From NCBI GenBank assembly GCA_020627785.1, contig JAHDGF010000051.1:1-33765 (forward strand): a DNA stretch of 33,765 nt, read 5' to 3'. Position 1 is the stretch's first letter, and each line of letters begins with the position of its first letter. Positions 9,834 to 18,770 of this stretch are shown here, piece after piece. The DNA is from Saprospiraceae bacterium. GTDB taxonomy: Bacteria > Bacteroidota > Bacteroidia > Chitinophagales > Saprospiraceae. The notes beneath the pieces are model-generated. The model saw only the letters and a program-made list of their open reading frames with translations. It was not told the DNA's origin and searched no databases. Both the position numbers and the translations under genes were made by a program.

Positions 9834-11147
9834 ATGCAAAAAAGTGCTTTTAGAGTTGAGCAATACCTTTTGATACTTAGTTTCTTGTTAATCGGCCAAA
9901 TGGTCATTGCTCAAAAGACCTACATCCATTGTGGGAGTGTTTATGATATGACCAATGAAAAGGCTAAAAAAGAAGTCACTATCATAACTGAAGGAGAAAG
10001 GATTGTCGAAATAAACAATGGATATTCAGAAGTCCCAGATGATGCTACATATATTAATCTTAAGGAACAGACGATTCTTCCAGGTCTAATGGATATGCAT
10101 GTTCACATTGAACATGAATCCTCTAAAACTAGATACATGGAAAGATTTAGTATGGAAGATGCTGATGTGGCACTCAAAGCTTCTCAATATTGCGAGAAAA
10201 CACTCATGGCTGGTTTCACAGTTGTAAGAGATTTAGGAGGCACAGGCGTCAATGTTTCACTGAGATCTGCTATAGACAAAGGATATATAATCGGACCTAA
10301 AATTTTTACCTGTGAAAAGGCATTGGCTACAACCGGAGGCCATGCGGATCCATCAAATGGGGTCAGGAAAGAACTGAGAGGAGATCCAGGTCCAGATGAA
10401 GGAGTCGTTAATAGCGTGGAAGATGCTTACAAGGCTGTTCGTCAGAGATACAAGAATGGAGCTGATGTTATAAAAATTACTGCAACAGGAGGAGTACTTA
10501 GTGTCGCAAAAGATGGATCAGGACCACAGTTTACTGTGGAAGAAATTACGGCTATTGTTGATGCGGCAAATGACTACGGTATGGTTACCGCAGCACATGC
10601 TCATGGAGCGGAAGGTATGAAAAGAGCCGTTCTTGGAGGTATTCATAGCATTGAACATGGTACCTTGATGACCGAGGAAGTCATGAAGTTAATGGTCGAA
10701 AAAGGCACGTATTACGTACCCACTATCATTGCTGGGAAATTTGTAGCGGAGAAAGCTGCAATTCCTGGTTATTATCCTTCCATCATTGTCCCGAAAGCTT
10801 TAGCCATTGGCCCAAAACTTCAATCAACCTTTGGAAAGGCATATAAATATGGAGTTAAAATAGCTTTCGGAACAGATAGCGGTGTTTCCTATCATGGTGA
10901 CAATGGTAAAGAGTTTGGCTATATGGTAGAAGCTGGGATGAAACCCTTTGAGGCCTTATATTCGGCAACTGTATCTGCAGCAAATTTACTACGAATCTCT
11001 GAGGACTATGGTACGTTAGAAGTCGGTAAAATGGCTGATATTATTGGTGTGAGCAACGATCCTATAGAAGATATTAGCGAAATGGAACGCGTGAACTTTG
11101 TAATGAAAGGAGGAAAGACCTACAAAAATGAAATCAGCAATAAATAA
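9834..11147 (+). CDS. Secreted metal-dependent amidohydrolase (imidazolonepropionase/prolidase-like)
   Basis: 437 residues from the ATG at 9834; an in-frame TTG at 9819 is possible but adds nothing to the signal peptide (hydrophobic about 10-25, ending IAQK). Amidohydrolase-superfamily ligands are visible: His89/His91 (MDMHVH), Lys214 (DVIKI, the usual carbamylated lysine), His255/His257 (AAHAHG), His275 (SIEHG) and Asp348 (FGTDSG). This pattern fits the Xaa-Pro dipeptidase/imidazolonepropionase-like subgroup acting on peptides or cyclic amides in the periplasm. Substrate cannot be read from sequence. It stands alone between divergent and unrelated neighbours. Confidence 0.92.
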   Translation: MQKSAFRVEQYLLILSFLLIGQMVIAQKTYIHCGSVYDMTNEKAKKEVTIITEGERIVEINNGYSEVPDDATYINLKEQTILPGLMDMHVHIEHESSKTRYMERFSMEDADVALKASQYCEKTLMAGFTVVRDLGGTGVNVSLRSAIDKGYIIGPKIFTCEKALATTGGHADPSNGVRKELRGDPGPDEGVVNSVEDAYKAVRQRYKNGADVIKITATGGVLSVAKDGSGPQFTVEEITAIVDAANDYGMVTAAHAHGAEGMKRAVLGGIHSIEHGTLMTEEVMKLMVEKGTYYVPTIIAGKFVAEKAAIPGYYPSIIVPKALAIGPKLQSTFGKAYKYGVKIAFGTDSGVSYHGDNGKEFGYMVEAGMKPFEALYSATVSAANLLRISEDYGTLEVGKMADIIGVSNDPIEDISEMERVNFVMKGGKTYKNEISNK

Positions 11148-11360
11148 ACCGTTGATTTATTGACACAAACAACATTTTAACTAAAATATTAAGATTTCTA
11201 TAGGTCATTTTATCCCATCAAAGAAACTATTCTTAAGGTCAACTCGTTTAAATATTGTTAGTGTAACTAGCGAAACATATCTAGTTTAGGAAATTCAGGA
11301 ATCCGCTGATGAAATCATAACCTGAAACCTAATTTTTCACTTACAAGTTATTTATTAATT

Positions 11361-11374
11361 GCTGCGAAGGCAGC
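11361..11374 (+). promoter_or_regulatory. Short perfect hairpin just upstream of the 70-residue gene
   Basis: GCTGC, loop GAAG, GCAGC lies 13 bases before the ATG at 11388, where a ribosome would bind. A stable 5-bp GC-rich stem there could affect initiation. The rest of the 240-base gap from 11148 is AT-rich with no exact TAnnTTTG box seen. Regulatory meaning is inferred from position. Confidence 0.3.
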
Positions 11375-11387
11375 TAAAAAGTTATTT

Positions 11388-11600
11388 ATGAGAAATAGTA
11401 AGAAGTTTGATTTTGCAGTAGACAAGTATTATTTCAACGTATCCAATGGAATACAGACGATTACAATCCATAGAGCAGAAAAAAAGAGTGCTGAGGATGT
11501 TTTCAACAATTATTTAAAGGTTGGTAAAAAGGCAGAATGGTTAGGAAGATGGAATGGTAAGAAATTTGAAGATGATAGAGAAAAGACTAAAACTGCTTAA
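11388..11600 (+). CDS. Small conserved-looking basic protein of unknown function
   Basis: 70 residues, Lys-rich (pI clearly basic), with a predicted mixed beta/alpha body: KYYFNVSNGIQTITIHRA could form a beta hairpin, followed by SAEDVFNNYLKVGKKAEWLGRW. No signal peptide or membrane segment. Not a family I recognise. It has its own perfect rho-independent terminator 20 bases downstream and an upstream 5-bp hairpin, so it is likely a single-gene transcript. A discrete transcription unit and normal codon usage argue that it is real. Confidence 0.65.
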   Translation: MRNSKKFDFAVDKYYFNVSNGIQTITIHRAEKKSAEDVFNNYLKVGKKAEWLGRWNGKKFEDDREKTKTA

Positions 11601-11619
11601 AGAAATAAAAAACAATTTT

Positions 11620-11655
11620 AAAGTACTTAACCGCTGGGTTAAGTACTTTTTTTTT
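11620..11655 (+). terminator. Perfect rho-independent terminator
   Basis: A 13-bp perfect stem (AAAGTACTTAACC / GGTTAAGTACTTT) with a GCTG loop is followed by an uninterrupted run of T to 11655. It ends the 70-residue gene. The next ATG is at 11660, only 5 bases after the T run. Confidence 0.93.
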
Positions 11656-11659
11656 ACCT

Positions 11660-12709
11660 ATGGATAAATTTTTCCCACTTATATTATACATGCTCCTCCC
11701 CTTTTCTTTGCTTTCGCAAAGTCAGTCAAATCTTTTTGAAGAATTGCAAAAGGTCATGCATTATGAATATGACATAGAGTTTGAAGCAAAAGAAGGTATG
11801 TGGATTGGAGTAATTGATGAAGATTCAACTTTTGTTTTCCAAATTGGAAATATCGAAGTAGACAGTTTAGCAATTTTCCAGTTGGGCAGTTTAAGCAAAG
11901 TTTTCACACATAAATTGGTTTCTGAACTTTCCAAAAAGTATCAAGTAGATGGAAAAACAAAGATCACGGAATTAATTGAGCTTGACTCAACTGCTTTCAA
12001 AAGCATTTCGATAAATGATTTATTAACTCATAAATCAGGATTACCCAAACATCCCTATTTTATGGGACGACTAAATAAAAATCCCAACAACCCCTACTCA
12101 GAATATCCTGATGAGATTTTGGTCAGCGAGTTAAATAGTTACTCAGATCGATATGCAAGCCAAATGAAAACTGGACATCATTATAGTCACCTTAATTCTG
12201 CGTTGCTCGGCTTAAGTGTTCAATCAATAAATTCTAAAGACTATTGTCAATCTATTGAAGATACATTCGGCTCAACTTACGCGAGCTTGATGTGCTCTGA
12301 TAAAGCGTCACTTACTTATGGTTATAATAGTTTTGGGAAGATTGGAGAACCATGGACATTCCCTGGATTTGCGGCGAGCGAAGGGTTATCTGCAAACATC
12401 ATAGATCTATTGAGTTTTGTTAGATATGAAATGGAGACAAGTCAGGAAGGGGAATCTATAGAAATCAATAAGAATCTAAAATTTCAAGCACCATGGTATA
12501 TAACAAAGGGAGAGAAAAAAGACTTAATTTATAATTTTTCCGGAAGGACAGACATTCACTCATCCTACATCTGTTTTAATCCTATTCGAAACACTGCAGT
12601 TGTCCTCCTTCGAAATTCGGGGAAAGGAATTCAAGGATTGCCGCATTCTTTATTACATTTGATAACTTACGGAAAGAAAAAAAATAAAAAATACAATGGG
12701 AAAAAATAA
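11660..12709 (+). CDS. Secreted serine hydrolase of the beta-lactamase/D-alanyl-D-alanine carboxypeptidase family
   Basis: 349 residues with a signal peptide (about 1-19, ending SLLSQ). The catalytic SxxK is Ser77-Leu-Ser-Lys80 (GSLSK), followed by the family's INDLLTHKSGLP block (118-128). The second motif, usually YSN, reads YSH (174-176) before LNSALLG, so the conserved Asn is His here. Class C/penicillin-binding-like periplasmic hydrolases include carboxypeptidases and esterases; the substrate is not clear. The ATG sits 5 bases after a terminator T run, so its own promoter must lie inside or upstream of that hairpin, or expression is by read-through. Its 3' end overlaps the SUI1 gene by 14 bases. 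Confidence 0.88.
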   Translation: MDKFFPLILYMLLPFSLLSQSQSNLFEELQKVMHYEYDIEFEAKEGMWIGVIDEDSTFVFQIGNIEVDSLAIFQLGSLSKVFTHKLVSELSKKYQVDGKTKITELIELDSTAFKSISINDLLTHKSGLPKHPYFMGRLNKNPNNPYSEYPDEILVSELNSYSDRYASQMKTGHHYSHLNSALLGLSVQSINSKDYCQSIEDTFGSTYASLMCSDKASLTYGYNSFGKIGEPWTFPGFAASEGLSANIIDLLSFVRYEMETSQEGESIEINKNLKFQAPWYITKGEKKDLIYNFSGRTDIHSSYICFNPIRNTAVVLLRNSGKGIQGLPHSLLHLITYGKKKNKKYNGKK

Positions 12710-13049
12710 TAAACCCATTAGCTTAAGTTGGGATGCTTTTCAGCAAATGGGTAATCCAGAAAATGTACCTGATGAACCAGTTAAAGAAGAACCTATGAAT
12801 TGGAATACATTATCAGCACGAATTCATTTAGAAAAAAAACACAGAGGTGGTAAAATGGCTTCCATCGTAAGAGGTTTAAGAATTAATGATGATCGCCTAA
12901 AAGAGTTGGGAAAAGAACTAAAGACAAAGTGTGGTGTAGGTGGGTCGGTAAAGAATAAAGAGATCATTATCCAAGGAGATCAAAGAGATAAAATTTTAGA
13001 GTACTTGAAAGACTTGGGCATCAAGGATGTCAAGAAAGCGGGTGCATAG
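12696..13049 (+). CDS. SUI1/YciH (eIF1-like) translation initiation factor
   Basis: 117 residues. The C-terminal two thirds are a SUI1 domain: KKHRGGKMASIVRGL (about 48-62), then LKTKCGVGGSVKNKEIIIQGD (about 77-97, read as CGVGGSVK plus IIIQGD) and a terminal helix. The first 45 residues are a Pro/Glu-rich extension. In E. coli YciH, as with eIF1, the domain acts on start-site selection on the small ribosomal subunit. The gene starts inside the serine-hydrolase gene (14-base overlap, different frame) and converges on prmC with a 20-base overlap. Confidence 0.93.
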   Translation: MGKNNKPISLSWDAFQQMGNPENVPDEPVKEEPMNWNTLSARIHLEKKHRGGKMASIVRGLRINDDRLKELGKELKTKCGVGGSVKNKEIIIQGDQRDKILEYLKDLGIKDVKKAGA

Positions 13050-13830
13050 CCTTGACCATTCTCCACTTACCTTGCAGATCTTTTTTAAATTCTATATCTG
13101 AAAAGTAATTTTTCATTAGCTGATGAATTTCAACTTTATAAAATTCATTCAATTCAAAATATAACGTGCCTGCCTCATCTAAATGCTTAGAAGCGAATTC
13201 AGAAATTTTACGATAAAAGAGTAAAGGATCTTCGCTAAACAATGCAATATCTGGCTCGTACTTTATTGTACTTTCAGACATGAGAGATTTTTCTTCCAAT
13301 GATATGTATGGTGGGTTACTCACGATAACATCATAGCGTCCCTTCCACTGATCACTATTTAGAATATCCTGTTCAATCCAACTTACTGCAACTCTTAAGT
13401 CTGCGCCATTCTTGATCGCTACCTCCAAGGCTGAGCTACTCAAATCCATCCCTATCAATTCCCAATTAGCAAATTTCTTAGCTAAAGAAATTGGAATAAT
13501 TCCTGAGCCAGTTCCAATATCTAAGCATTGGATATTCTTCTTGGACTCCTTGTAATCAGACTCTATCCAATATACCAGTTCTTCTGTCTCGGGTCGAGGA
13601 ATCAATACTGCTGAGTCAACATAAAATCTATACCCATAAAAATATTGGGTATTAGTAATGTACTGAATGGGCAGACCGTTTATAAATTTCTTTACATCAT
13701 CATCTATTCTTCCTTCATATTCATCGCCGACATCCTCTAAGTACATTTTAGCAAGGCGGTTAATTTCATCAATAGATTCACCTACTAAAACCTTTGAAAG
13801 TAATGATTGTAATTCTTTAATTTTCTTCAA
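13030..13830 (-). CDS. prmC: Peptide chain release factor N5-glutamine methyltransferase
   Basis: 266 residues, near the usual 275-285. PrmC/HemK methylates the GGQ glutamine of release factors. SAM-binding motif DIGTGSG (104-110), the PRPETEELV signature (about 79-87) and the catalytic NPPY (172-175) are all present. The start is a TTG at 13830, within the end of the sulfotransferase gene (14-base overlap); a TGA lies just upstream in frame and no ATG is available. It is the last gene of a leftward cluster. Confidence 0.95.
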   Translation of the reverse strand: MKKIKELQSLLSKVLVGESIDEINRLAKMYLEDVGDEYEGRIDDDVKKFINGLPIQYITNTQYFYGYRFYVDSAVLIPRPETEELVYWIESDYKESKKNIQCLDIGTGSGIIPISLAKKFANWELIGMDLSSSALEVAIKNGADLRVAVSWIEQDILNSDQWKGRYDVIVSNPPYISLEEKSLMSESTIKYEPDIALFSEDPLLFYRKISEFASKHLDEAGTLYFELNEFYKVEIHQLMKNYFSDIEFKKDLQGKWRMVKAMHPLS

Positions 13831-14818
13831 AGCTCAATGGATATTTATGCCCTTGAAATTTACGTCGACTAAAACGAAAGGAAGCTTTATGCAAATTAAA
13901 CTGCCTTCTTGCTTCTTCAACATTTAATGATTGAGCTTCTATAAAATCATAATTTAATTCTTTGCAGATTTTTTGAATTGAATTAAATGAGCAACCTGGA
14001 GAAGTCAGGCGAACGTGTTGCATCAACGCCATGATAATTTCCTTGCTGCTGTCTTTTAATTCATGAAACCTATTGACGCTACCCGATTGTACTTTCTCAG
14101 TTTCATCGTACTTCCAACTTTCTAATTTGGTTACAACTGCACTTGAATTATTATTTGGGGTTAAAAGTTCTTCAGTGAAACTTAAGCCTAAGTTATCGAG
14201 TATTCGAGTTACTTCTTTTTCTGGATCATTTACTAAGGTCTCATAAGATAAACCAATATAGTTTACCGAATCCTTAGCTCTAAGTCCATTCGCTGTATTG
14301 TACATATATAAAGCCAACGCCTGCATTGGGCTTTTCCCTCTATTAACTAAGGAGGCTATCGTATCATAGGGATTACGATAAATATGAATCCCATATAGAT
14401 TTGGATTTAAGGCCATTACATCAAGAAAATGAATGGAATTACTTGGAGTCTTTTCACCATATAATTGACCCTCCTGATATCCAAGCAAGCGTGTAGACAG
14501 CTCAATCCAAAACTCAAAAATATTATCTGATAATTTTAATAACTCGATGTATTCTGATCGAGACAAAGAAGGGAGTTCTGAGATATCCATTCCATTAAAA
14601 GCATGAAAGCCAGAAGATTGCAGCCCAAATATTGACTTTCTAAATAGTTTCTTTTTTGCTGACTCCCAATTATTATAAAGCTCCGACTTGCAAAATAAAT
14701 GAGTTTCTGGACCACAGACAATTTCGGGGTGTCGATTTAATATTTGTCGCAGCAAAGAAGATCCAGTACTTGGACTACCTCCTATTAAAAAACCAATGTG
14801 ATTACCTGATGATTTCAG
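13817..14818 (-). CDS. PAPS-dependent sulfotransferase with a non-canonical start
   Basis: Sulfotransferase-family protein of about 333 residues. The 3'-phosphate-binding motif is YRNPYDTIASL (plus strand about 14345-14380). The 5'-phosphosulfate loop GGSPSTGSSLLRQIL is essential, but it is encoded from about 14780 down to 14741, upstream of the first canonical in-frame start (TTG at 14755). The frame stays open back to the TGA at 14831-14833 without any ATG, GTG or TTG. Candidate starts are ATA (14821), CTG (14818) and ATT (14797); 14818 is given as a compromise. A -7 promoter box lies just upstream. The acceptor is unknown; typical ones are lipids, glycans or proteins. Confidence 0.82.
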   Translation of the reverse strand: MKSSGNHIGFLIGGSPSTGSSLLRQILNRHPEIVCGPETHLFCKSELYNNWESAKKKLFRKSIFGLQSSGFHAFNGMDISELPSLSRSEYIELLKLSDNIFEFWIELSTRLLGYQEGQLYGEKTPSNSIHFLDVMALNPNLYGIHIYRNPYDTIASLVNRGKSPMQALALYMYNTANGLRAKDSVNYIGLSYETLVNDPEKEVTRILDNLGLSFTEELLTPNNNSSAVVTKLESWKYDETEKVQSGSVNRFHELKDSSKEIIMALMQHVRLTSPGCSFNSIQKICKELNYDFIEAQSLNVEEARRQFNLHKASFRFSRRKFQGHKYPLSFEEN

Positions 14819-14834
14819 TATATTATATTTTCAA

Positions 14835-14842
14835 CAAAGATA
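14835..14842 (-). promoter_or_regulatory. Bacteroidota -7 box upstream of the sulfotransferase
   Basis: Read on the minus strand this is TATCTTTG, an exact TAnnTTTG match. A CTG (one change from the -33 TTG) lies 17 bases further upstream. The inferred transcript would start around 14828-14831, making the mRNA almost leaderless relative to ATA/CTG starts, or giving a leader of about 32 bases before ATT. Confidence 0.5.
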
Positions 14843-14853
14843 GACTTTTGATG

Positions 14854-15783
14854 CTAAGGCAGGTCATAATAAGAAAGATGACTACCTGCAAAATACCCTA
14901 AGCCATTTTCCACATTTGTATACACGGAAACTGCCTCACTAAATGGCCCAAAATCACCTGAAGATTGATACAGTTCTAAGGACCTAGTAAATAAATATTT
15001 TTCCTCCGAAAGATTTTCCCAGGATACTACAATGGACTCTTTGTTTTCTGAAATATCAAACCCAAAACTATCAAGAAATAATGTTACACTTTTCTCTCTA
15101 CCTTCAAAAAAATCATCAGGTAATAAAAAGCCATTTCTTGAAAGAAAAACATCAGGATCATTACTACCAATATTTATGAAAGGAGTATACTCGAAAAATG
15201 TAGTATCAGTTCCAATAACAAAGGTATCCATGACTGTCCCTAACTCATTTGCAATAATATTGAGGCCATAGAAATTTGCACCTTCTGGATCATCGAAGGT
15301 TATCTTCACTGCATCAGCTCTTTCCAAAGTTTCAGGATGTATCCCAGCATCTTCAATGTATTCAATTTGCGTTAATGGAACTTCGGAGGGTATTGAAGTC
15401 TTTGCTTTAACTTCTGGTAAGGTAGGTGCAGTCACCTCGACACTATATTCCCCTTCTACTAATTCAATCCCATTAAGAGATAAAAAATATACACTTCCAT
15501 CCACAAAATACTCTGGACTACCTATCAGCTCATCATCTTTAAAAAGGCTTACTGTTGCATCTGGAATGGCAGACTCTTCTGGTCCAGAAAAGGATTCTGT
15601 AATGGCCGTGTTTTCAGAAACATAGAAAATGAACTCCTCCTTTTCATTATCAATTACTCCTGAAATAACCATTTGTCTTTCAAAGTCAAAATCTTCGAGA
15701 TCCAATTCCTTTACCAACAAATTTTCACAGCTCAAAAAGAAAGAGCTAAATAATACTAAAATACCTATATATAAATTTCTCAT
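14854..15783 (-). CDS. DUF4249 outer-membrane lipoprotein partner of the TonB receptor
   Basis: 309 residues from the ATG at 15783, which gives a clean lipoprotein signal (MRNLYIGILVLFSSFFLSC, Cys19). A TTG at 15795 would only add four residues. The body fits DUF4249: an early beta-rich ISGVIDNEKEEFIFYVSEN segment, then ATVSLFKDDELIGS, and a Thr/Ile-rich middle (TSIPSEVPLTQIEYIEDAG). Genes of this family usually sit directly after a TonB-dependent receptor, as here (1 base between stop and ATG), and are thought to be surface or periplasmic lipoproteins assisting the receptor. Ligand unknown. Confidence 0.85.
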   Translation of the reverse strand: MRNLYIGILVLFSSFFLSCENLLVKELDLEDFDFERQMVISGVIDNEKEEFIFYVSENTAITESFSGPEESAIPDATVSLFKDDELIGSPEYFVDGSVYFLSLNGIELVEGEYSVEVTAPTLPEVKAKTSIPSEVPLTQIEYIEDAGIHPETLERADAVKITFDDPEGANFYGLNIIANELGTVMDTFVIGTDTTFFEYTPFINIGSNDPDVFLSRNGFLLPDDFFEGREKSVTLFLDSFGFDISENKESIVVSWENLSEEKYLFTRSLELYQSSGDFGPFSEAVSVYTNVENGLGYFAGSHLSYYDLP

Positions 15784-15784
15784 T

Positions 15785-18178
15785 TTAAAATTCAAATTTG
15801 TAACTAACTGAAGGAATGATTGGAAATAAACTATACTGTTTTAAAACGGTCTTATCCCGTACACCACCATTTCCATCATCAACAAAATCAGTCTCAAGAT
15901 TTAAGAAAAATGGATTTTTTCTACTATAGGCGTTATAGGCTCCAATCGACCAGGTACGTTTAAATCTTTTCTTTTGTTTAGTAAAATCAAAACCTATATC
16001 TAAACGATGATAAGGGGCTAGTCTATAATTATTTCTCTCTTCAAAAATTTCAACGTTTGAAAAATCATAACCATCGAAAACTTCAGAAAGTAGATTGACT
16101 CTCGAATTTGCAAAAGTTACTGCATTACCGGTTCCATACACCCACGTCACTGCAAGATTAACCCTTTCAGAAATCTCATAAACACCTACGATGGATAGGT
16201 CATGTCGTCTATCAAACTTGAATGGATACCATTCGCCAAAATTCTTATCATCAAATTTTCGCTCTGACCACGCCAGCGTGTAACCTATCCAACCCGTGAG
16301 TTTTCCTGTCTTCTTTTGAGCAAAAAATTCGGCACCATACGAGCGCCCAACTCCTTGAGTTACTAGATCTTCCCACGGATTGAGATTAAAGAAAGAAGCA
16401 CCTTCCTTATAAGAAACTAAATTTTTCATTTCCTTATAGTAGGCCTCAATTGATAATTCATAACCACCCTTTATTGTTTTTGCAAACCCAAGTGCCGCTT
16501 GCCAAGAATCTTGAGGTAAAACCTTTTTAGTTGTTGGCAACCATTGATCCCAAGGAAGACCAATATTTTCATTCGTTAAGTACTGCGCATATTGGCGCAT
16601 GGTTGCAAAACTTGCTTTTAATGCCACTTTACCTGGCAACAATTGACGGACAGAAATTCTTGGTTGAAGTGAGGTATAGGAAGCATTGTCCAAACTAAAT
16701 CCTGAAAAATGGACCCCAGCATTAACCTTTAAAGTTGGGGTAATTTTAAAATCATCCTCAATAAAAACATTGTACTCTAAAGCCTTCACTTTTGATTGTC
16801 CCAAAATTGTATCAAGAACAAAACCTTGTACACCATCTTGTTCGCTCGTAATATTTAGGTCGAAAAGTCCAGGATTAAATTCATGCTGAATAGCAAGTCC
16901 GCCAAACTTGATAAAATGATTAGGAGCAGGGATGTAATCAAAATCAAATCTTAAGGCGACATCTTCAATTCCAGACTCATATTCCGCGGAAAAAGCTTCC
17001 TTAAAATCTTCTGTTGAATTTTTCACAGCTAGGGAATTCCCAATCAAGGTTGAGAAATTATACTTAGAATAGGTTGCTGTTAGGTTTGAAAAAAGTTTGT
17101 TAGTCCAGAGATGATTCCATCTAGCTGCTGCGGTGAAATTACCCCAGCCTAATCTCGATTCGACCTCATTTCTATTGTCATCGAATACTTCGGCAAACTC
17201 AACAAAAAATCGATCGTCTCCTGTATAGGCACTGAGATAGAGTTTGTCCTTATCTGAAATTTTATAATTGACTTTTGCATTTACGTCATAAAAATAATAT
17301 CCTGCAACTCCTTCTCCTCCATCTTGAGAGAATCCTAGCTTAATCAATGGCCGGGCAATTAAATCGATGTACGTTCTTCTTGCAGATACCATGAAGGAAG
17401 CTTTGTCTTTAATAATTGGACCTTCTAATGCGAGTTTAGATGAAATTAAACCGATGGAGCCAGAGCCTTTAAACTTTTGCTTGTTACCTTCTTTCATATT
17501 TATTTCTAGGACAGAAGATAATCTACCACCATATCGTGCTGGAAATCCACCCTTGGTCAATTTTACATCTTTAATGGCATCTGCATTAAAGACAGAGAAA
17601 AAACCAAACAGGTGATTGGCATTATAGACGGGAACTCCATCAAGTAAAATTAAATTCTGATCTGGGCTTCCTCCTCGGACATATAGACCTGATTGTCCTT
17701 CACCCCCGGATTGTACCCCAGGTAATAATTGAAGTGTTTTAAGCACATCGACTTCTCCAAGTAGTGCTGGCATTCTCTTTATCTGTTCGATAGGAACAGT
17801 AACTACACTCATTTGAGATTCCTCTTCTATGCTAGTAGCATTCTGTGCAGTTATTTCTACGGTCTGAAGTGAAACGGATGAAGATAACTTGATGTTTAAA
17901 GTAATGTCTTTCTCTAAATATAGAGGGATCAGCTTTTGCTCAAAACCAATGTAAGACACACTTAGTAGCACAGAATCTTTAGGAAGCGTAATACTGTAAA
18001 ACCCATATAGATTTGAGACAGTACCTAGTTTGCTATTCCCTTCAAAAACATTGGCCGATATTAAATATTCTCCACTTTCAGCATCTTCAATATATCCGCT
18101 TATGGTAAAATTTTCTTGAGCCTGAATTGCAAGTATCGCCATAAATAGAAAAGCAATACTTGTTATGACTTTTTTCAT
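15785..18178 (-). CDS. TonB-dependent receptor with N-terminal carboxypeptidase-like domain
   Basis: 797 residues. Signal peptide (about 1-20, ending AIQAQ), then a CarboxypepD_reg-like beta domain (about 22-110, ISGYIEDAESGEYLISANV), a plug domain (about 120-230, GLYVRGGSPDQNLILLDGVPVYN) and a 22-strand-type barrel to the end, closing on Phe (YKFEF) as outer-membrane proteins do. It imports or senses a ligand using TonB energy. No SusD partner is adjacent; instead a DUF4249 lipoprotein follows, which is the alternative pairing common in Bacteroidota. It probably shares an mRNA with DUF4249. Confidence 0.95.
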   Translation of the reverse strand: MKKVITSIAFLFMAILAIQAQENFTISGYIEDAESGEYLISANVFEGNSKLGTVSNLYGFYSITLPKDSVLLSVSYIGFEQKLIPLYLEKDITLNIKLSSSVSLQTVEITAQNATSIEEESQMSVVTVPIEQIKRMPALLGEVDVLKTLQLLPGVQSGGEGQSGLYVRGGSPDQNLILLDGVPVYNANHLFGFFSVFNADAIKDVKLTKGGFPARYGGRLSSVLEINMKEGNKQKFKGSGSIGLISSKLALEGPIIKDKASFMVSARRTYIDLIARPLIKLGFSQDGGEGVAGYYFYDVNAKVNYKISDKDKLYLSAYTGDDRFFVEFAEVFDDNRNEVESRLGWGNFTAAARWNHLWTNKLFSNLTATYSKYNFSTLIGNSLAVKNSTEDFKEAFSAEYESGIEDVALRFDFDYIPAPNHFIKFGGLAIQHEFNPGLFDLNITSEQDGVQGFVLDTILGQSKVKALEYNVFIEDDFKITPTLKVNAGVHFSGFSLDNASYTSLQPRISVRQLLPGKVALKASFATMRQYAQYLTNENIGLPWDQWLPTTKKVLPQDSWQAALGFAKTIKGGYELSIEAYYKEMKNLVSYKEGASFFNLNPWEDLVTQGVGRSYGAEFFAQKKTGKLTGWIGYTLAWSERKFDDKNFGEWYPFKFDRRHDLSIVGVYEISERVNLAVTWVYGTGNAVTFANSRVNLLSEVFDGYDFSNVEIFEERNNYRLAPYHRLDIGFDFTKQKKRFKRTWSIGAYNAYSRKNPFFLNLETDFVDDGNGGVRDKTVLKQYSLFPIIPSVSYKFEF

Positions 18179-18288
18179 TTAAGTTTTGTTAGTAGCTGGT
18201 AAAATTGGTTTTATAATGATATCAATGGTTAAAAAACACATATTACGATAATTCGGAATATTTTTTGCTTCTATAACTTTCCTAGGTT

Positions 18289-18768
18289 ATGGAAATTGTA
18301 AAGATCGAACATAAAATAATCTCTTATAAGCTGGATGAGCTCACGCAAAACATCCAACAGTTACTTAAAGAGGCAAAGAAAATGGAAAAGGTTGCATATG
18401 CTCCTTATTCAAAGTTTCTTGTTGGATCAGCGCTGGAATTAAATTCAGGATCTATTGCCACTGGCTGCAATCAAGAAAATGCCTCTTACCCATTATGTAT
18501 CTGTGCTGAAAGAGTTGCTTTATATAATGCGCATGTCCATCATCATGGGGAAATTATAAAAAGATTGGCAGTTACGGCTTCTAATCCCAAAAAACTGATT
18601 TCGGAACCTGTCAGTCCTTGTGGTGCTTGTCGCCAAGTAATTTTAGAATTTGAAAATAGGCAGAAGTCTCCCATCGAAATTTACATGCAAGGACAGTCTG
18701 ATTTAGTCTACTATATAAATTCAGCAAGTGCTTTACTTCCTATTTCCTTTTCTTCAGAGTTTTTATAA
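18289..18768 (+). CDS. cdd: Cytidine deaminase
   Basis: 159 residues, homotetrameric-type length. Pyrimidine-salvage enzyme that deaminates cytidine and deoxycytidine. The zinc site is Cys72-Ala-Glu74 (ICAERVAL) plus Cys111 and Cys114 (SPCGACRQ). The Asn/Glu substrate-binding block NQENASYPL (61-69) and APYSKFLVG (38-46) are in place. The N-terminal 30 residues are an extra helix compared with short homologues. Convergent with kdsB, only 2 bases between stops. Confidence 0.95.
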   Translation: MEIVKIEHKIISYKLDELTQNIQQLLKEAKKMEKVAYAPYSKFLVGSALELNSGSIATGCNQENASYPLCICAERVALYNAHVHHHGEIIKRLAVTASNPKKLISEPVSPCGACRQVILEFENRQKSPIEIYMQGQSDLVYYINSASALLPISFSSEFL

Positions 18769-18770
18769 AA

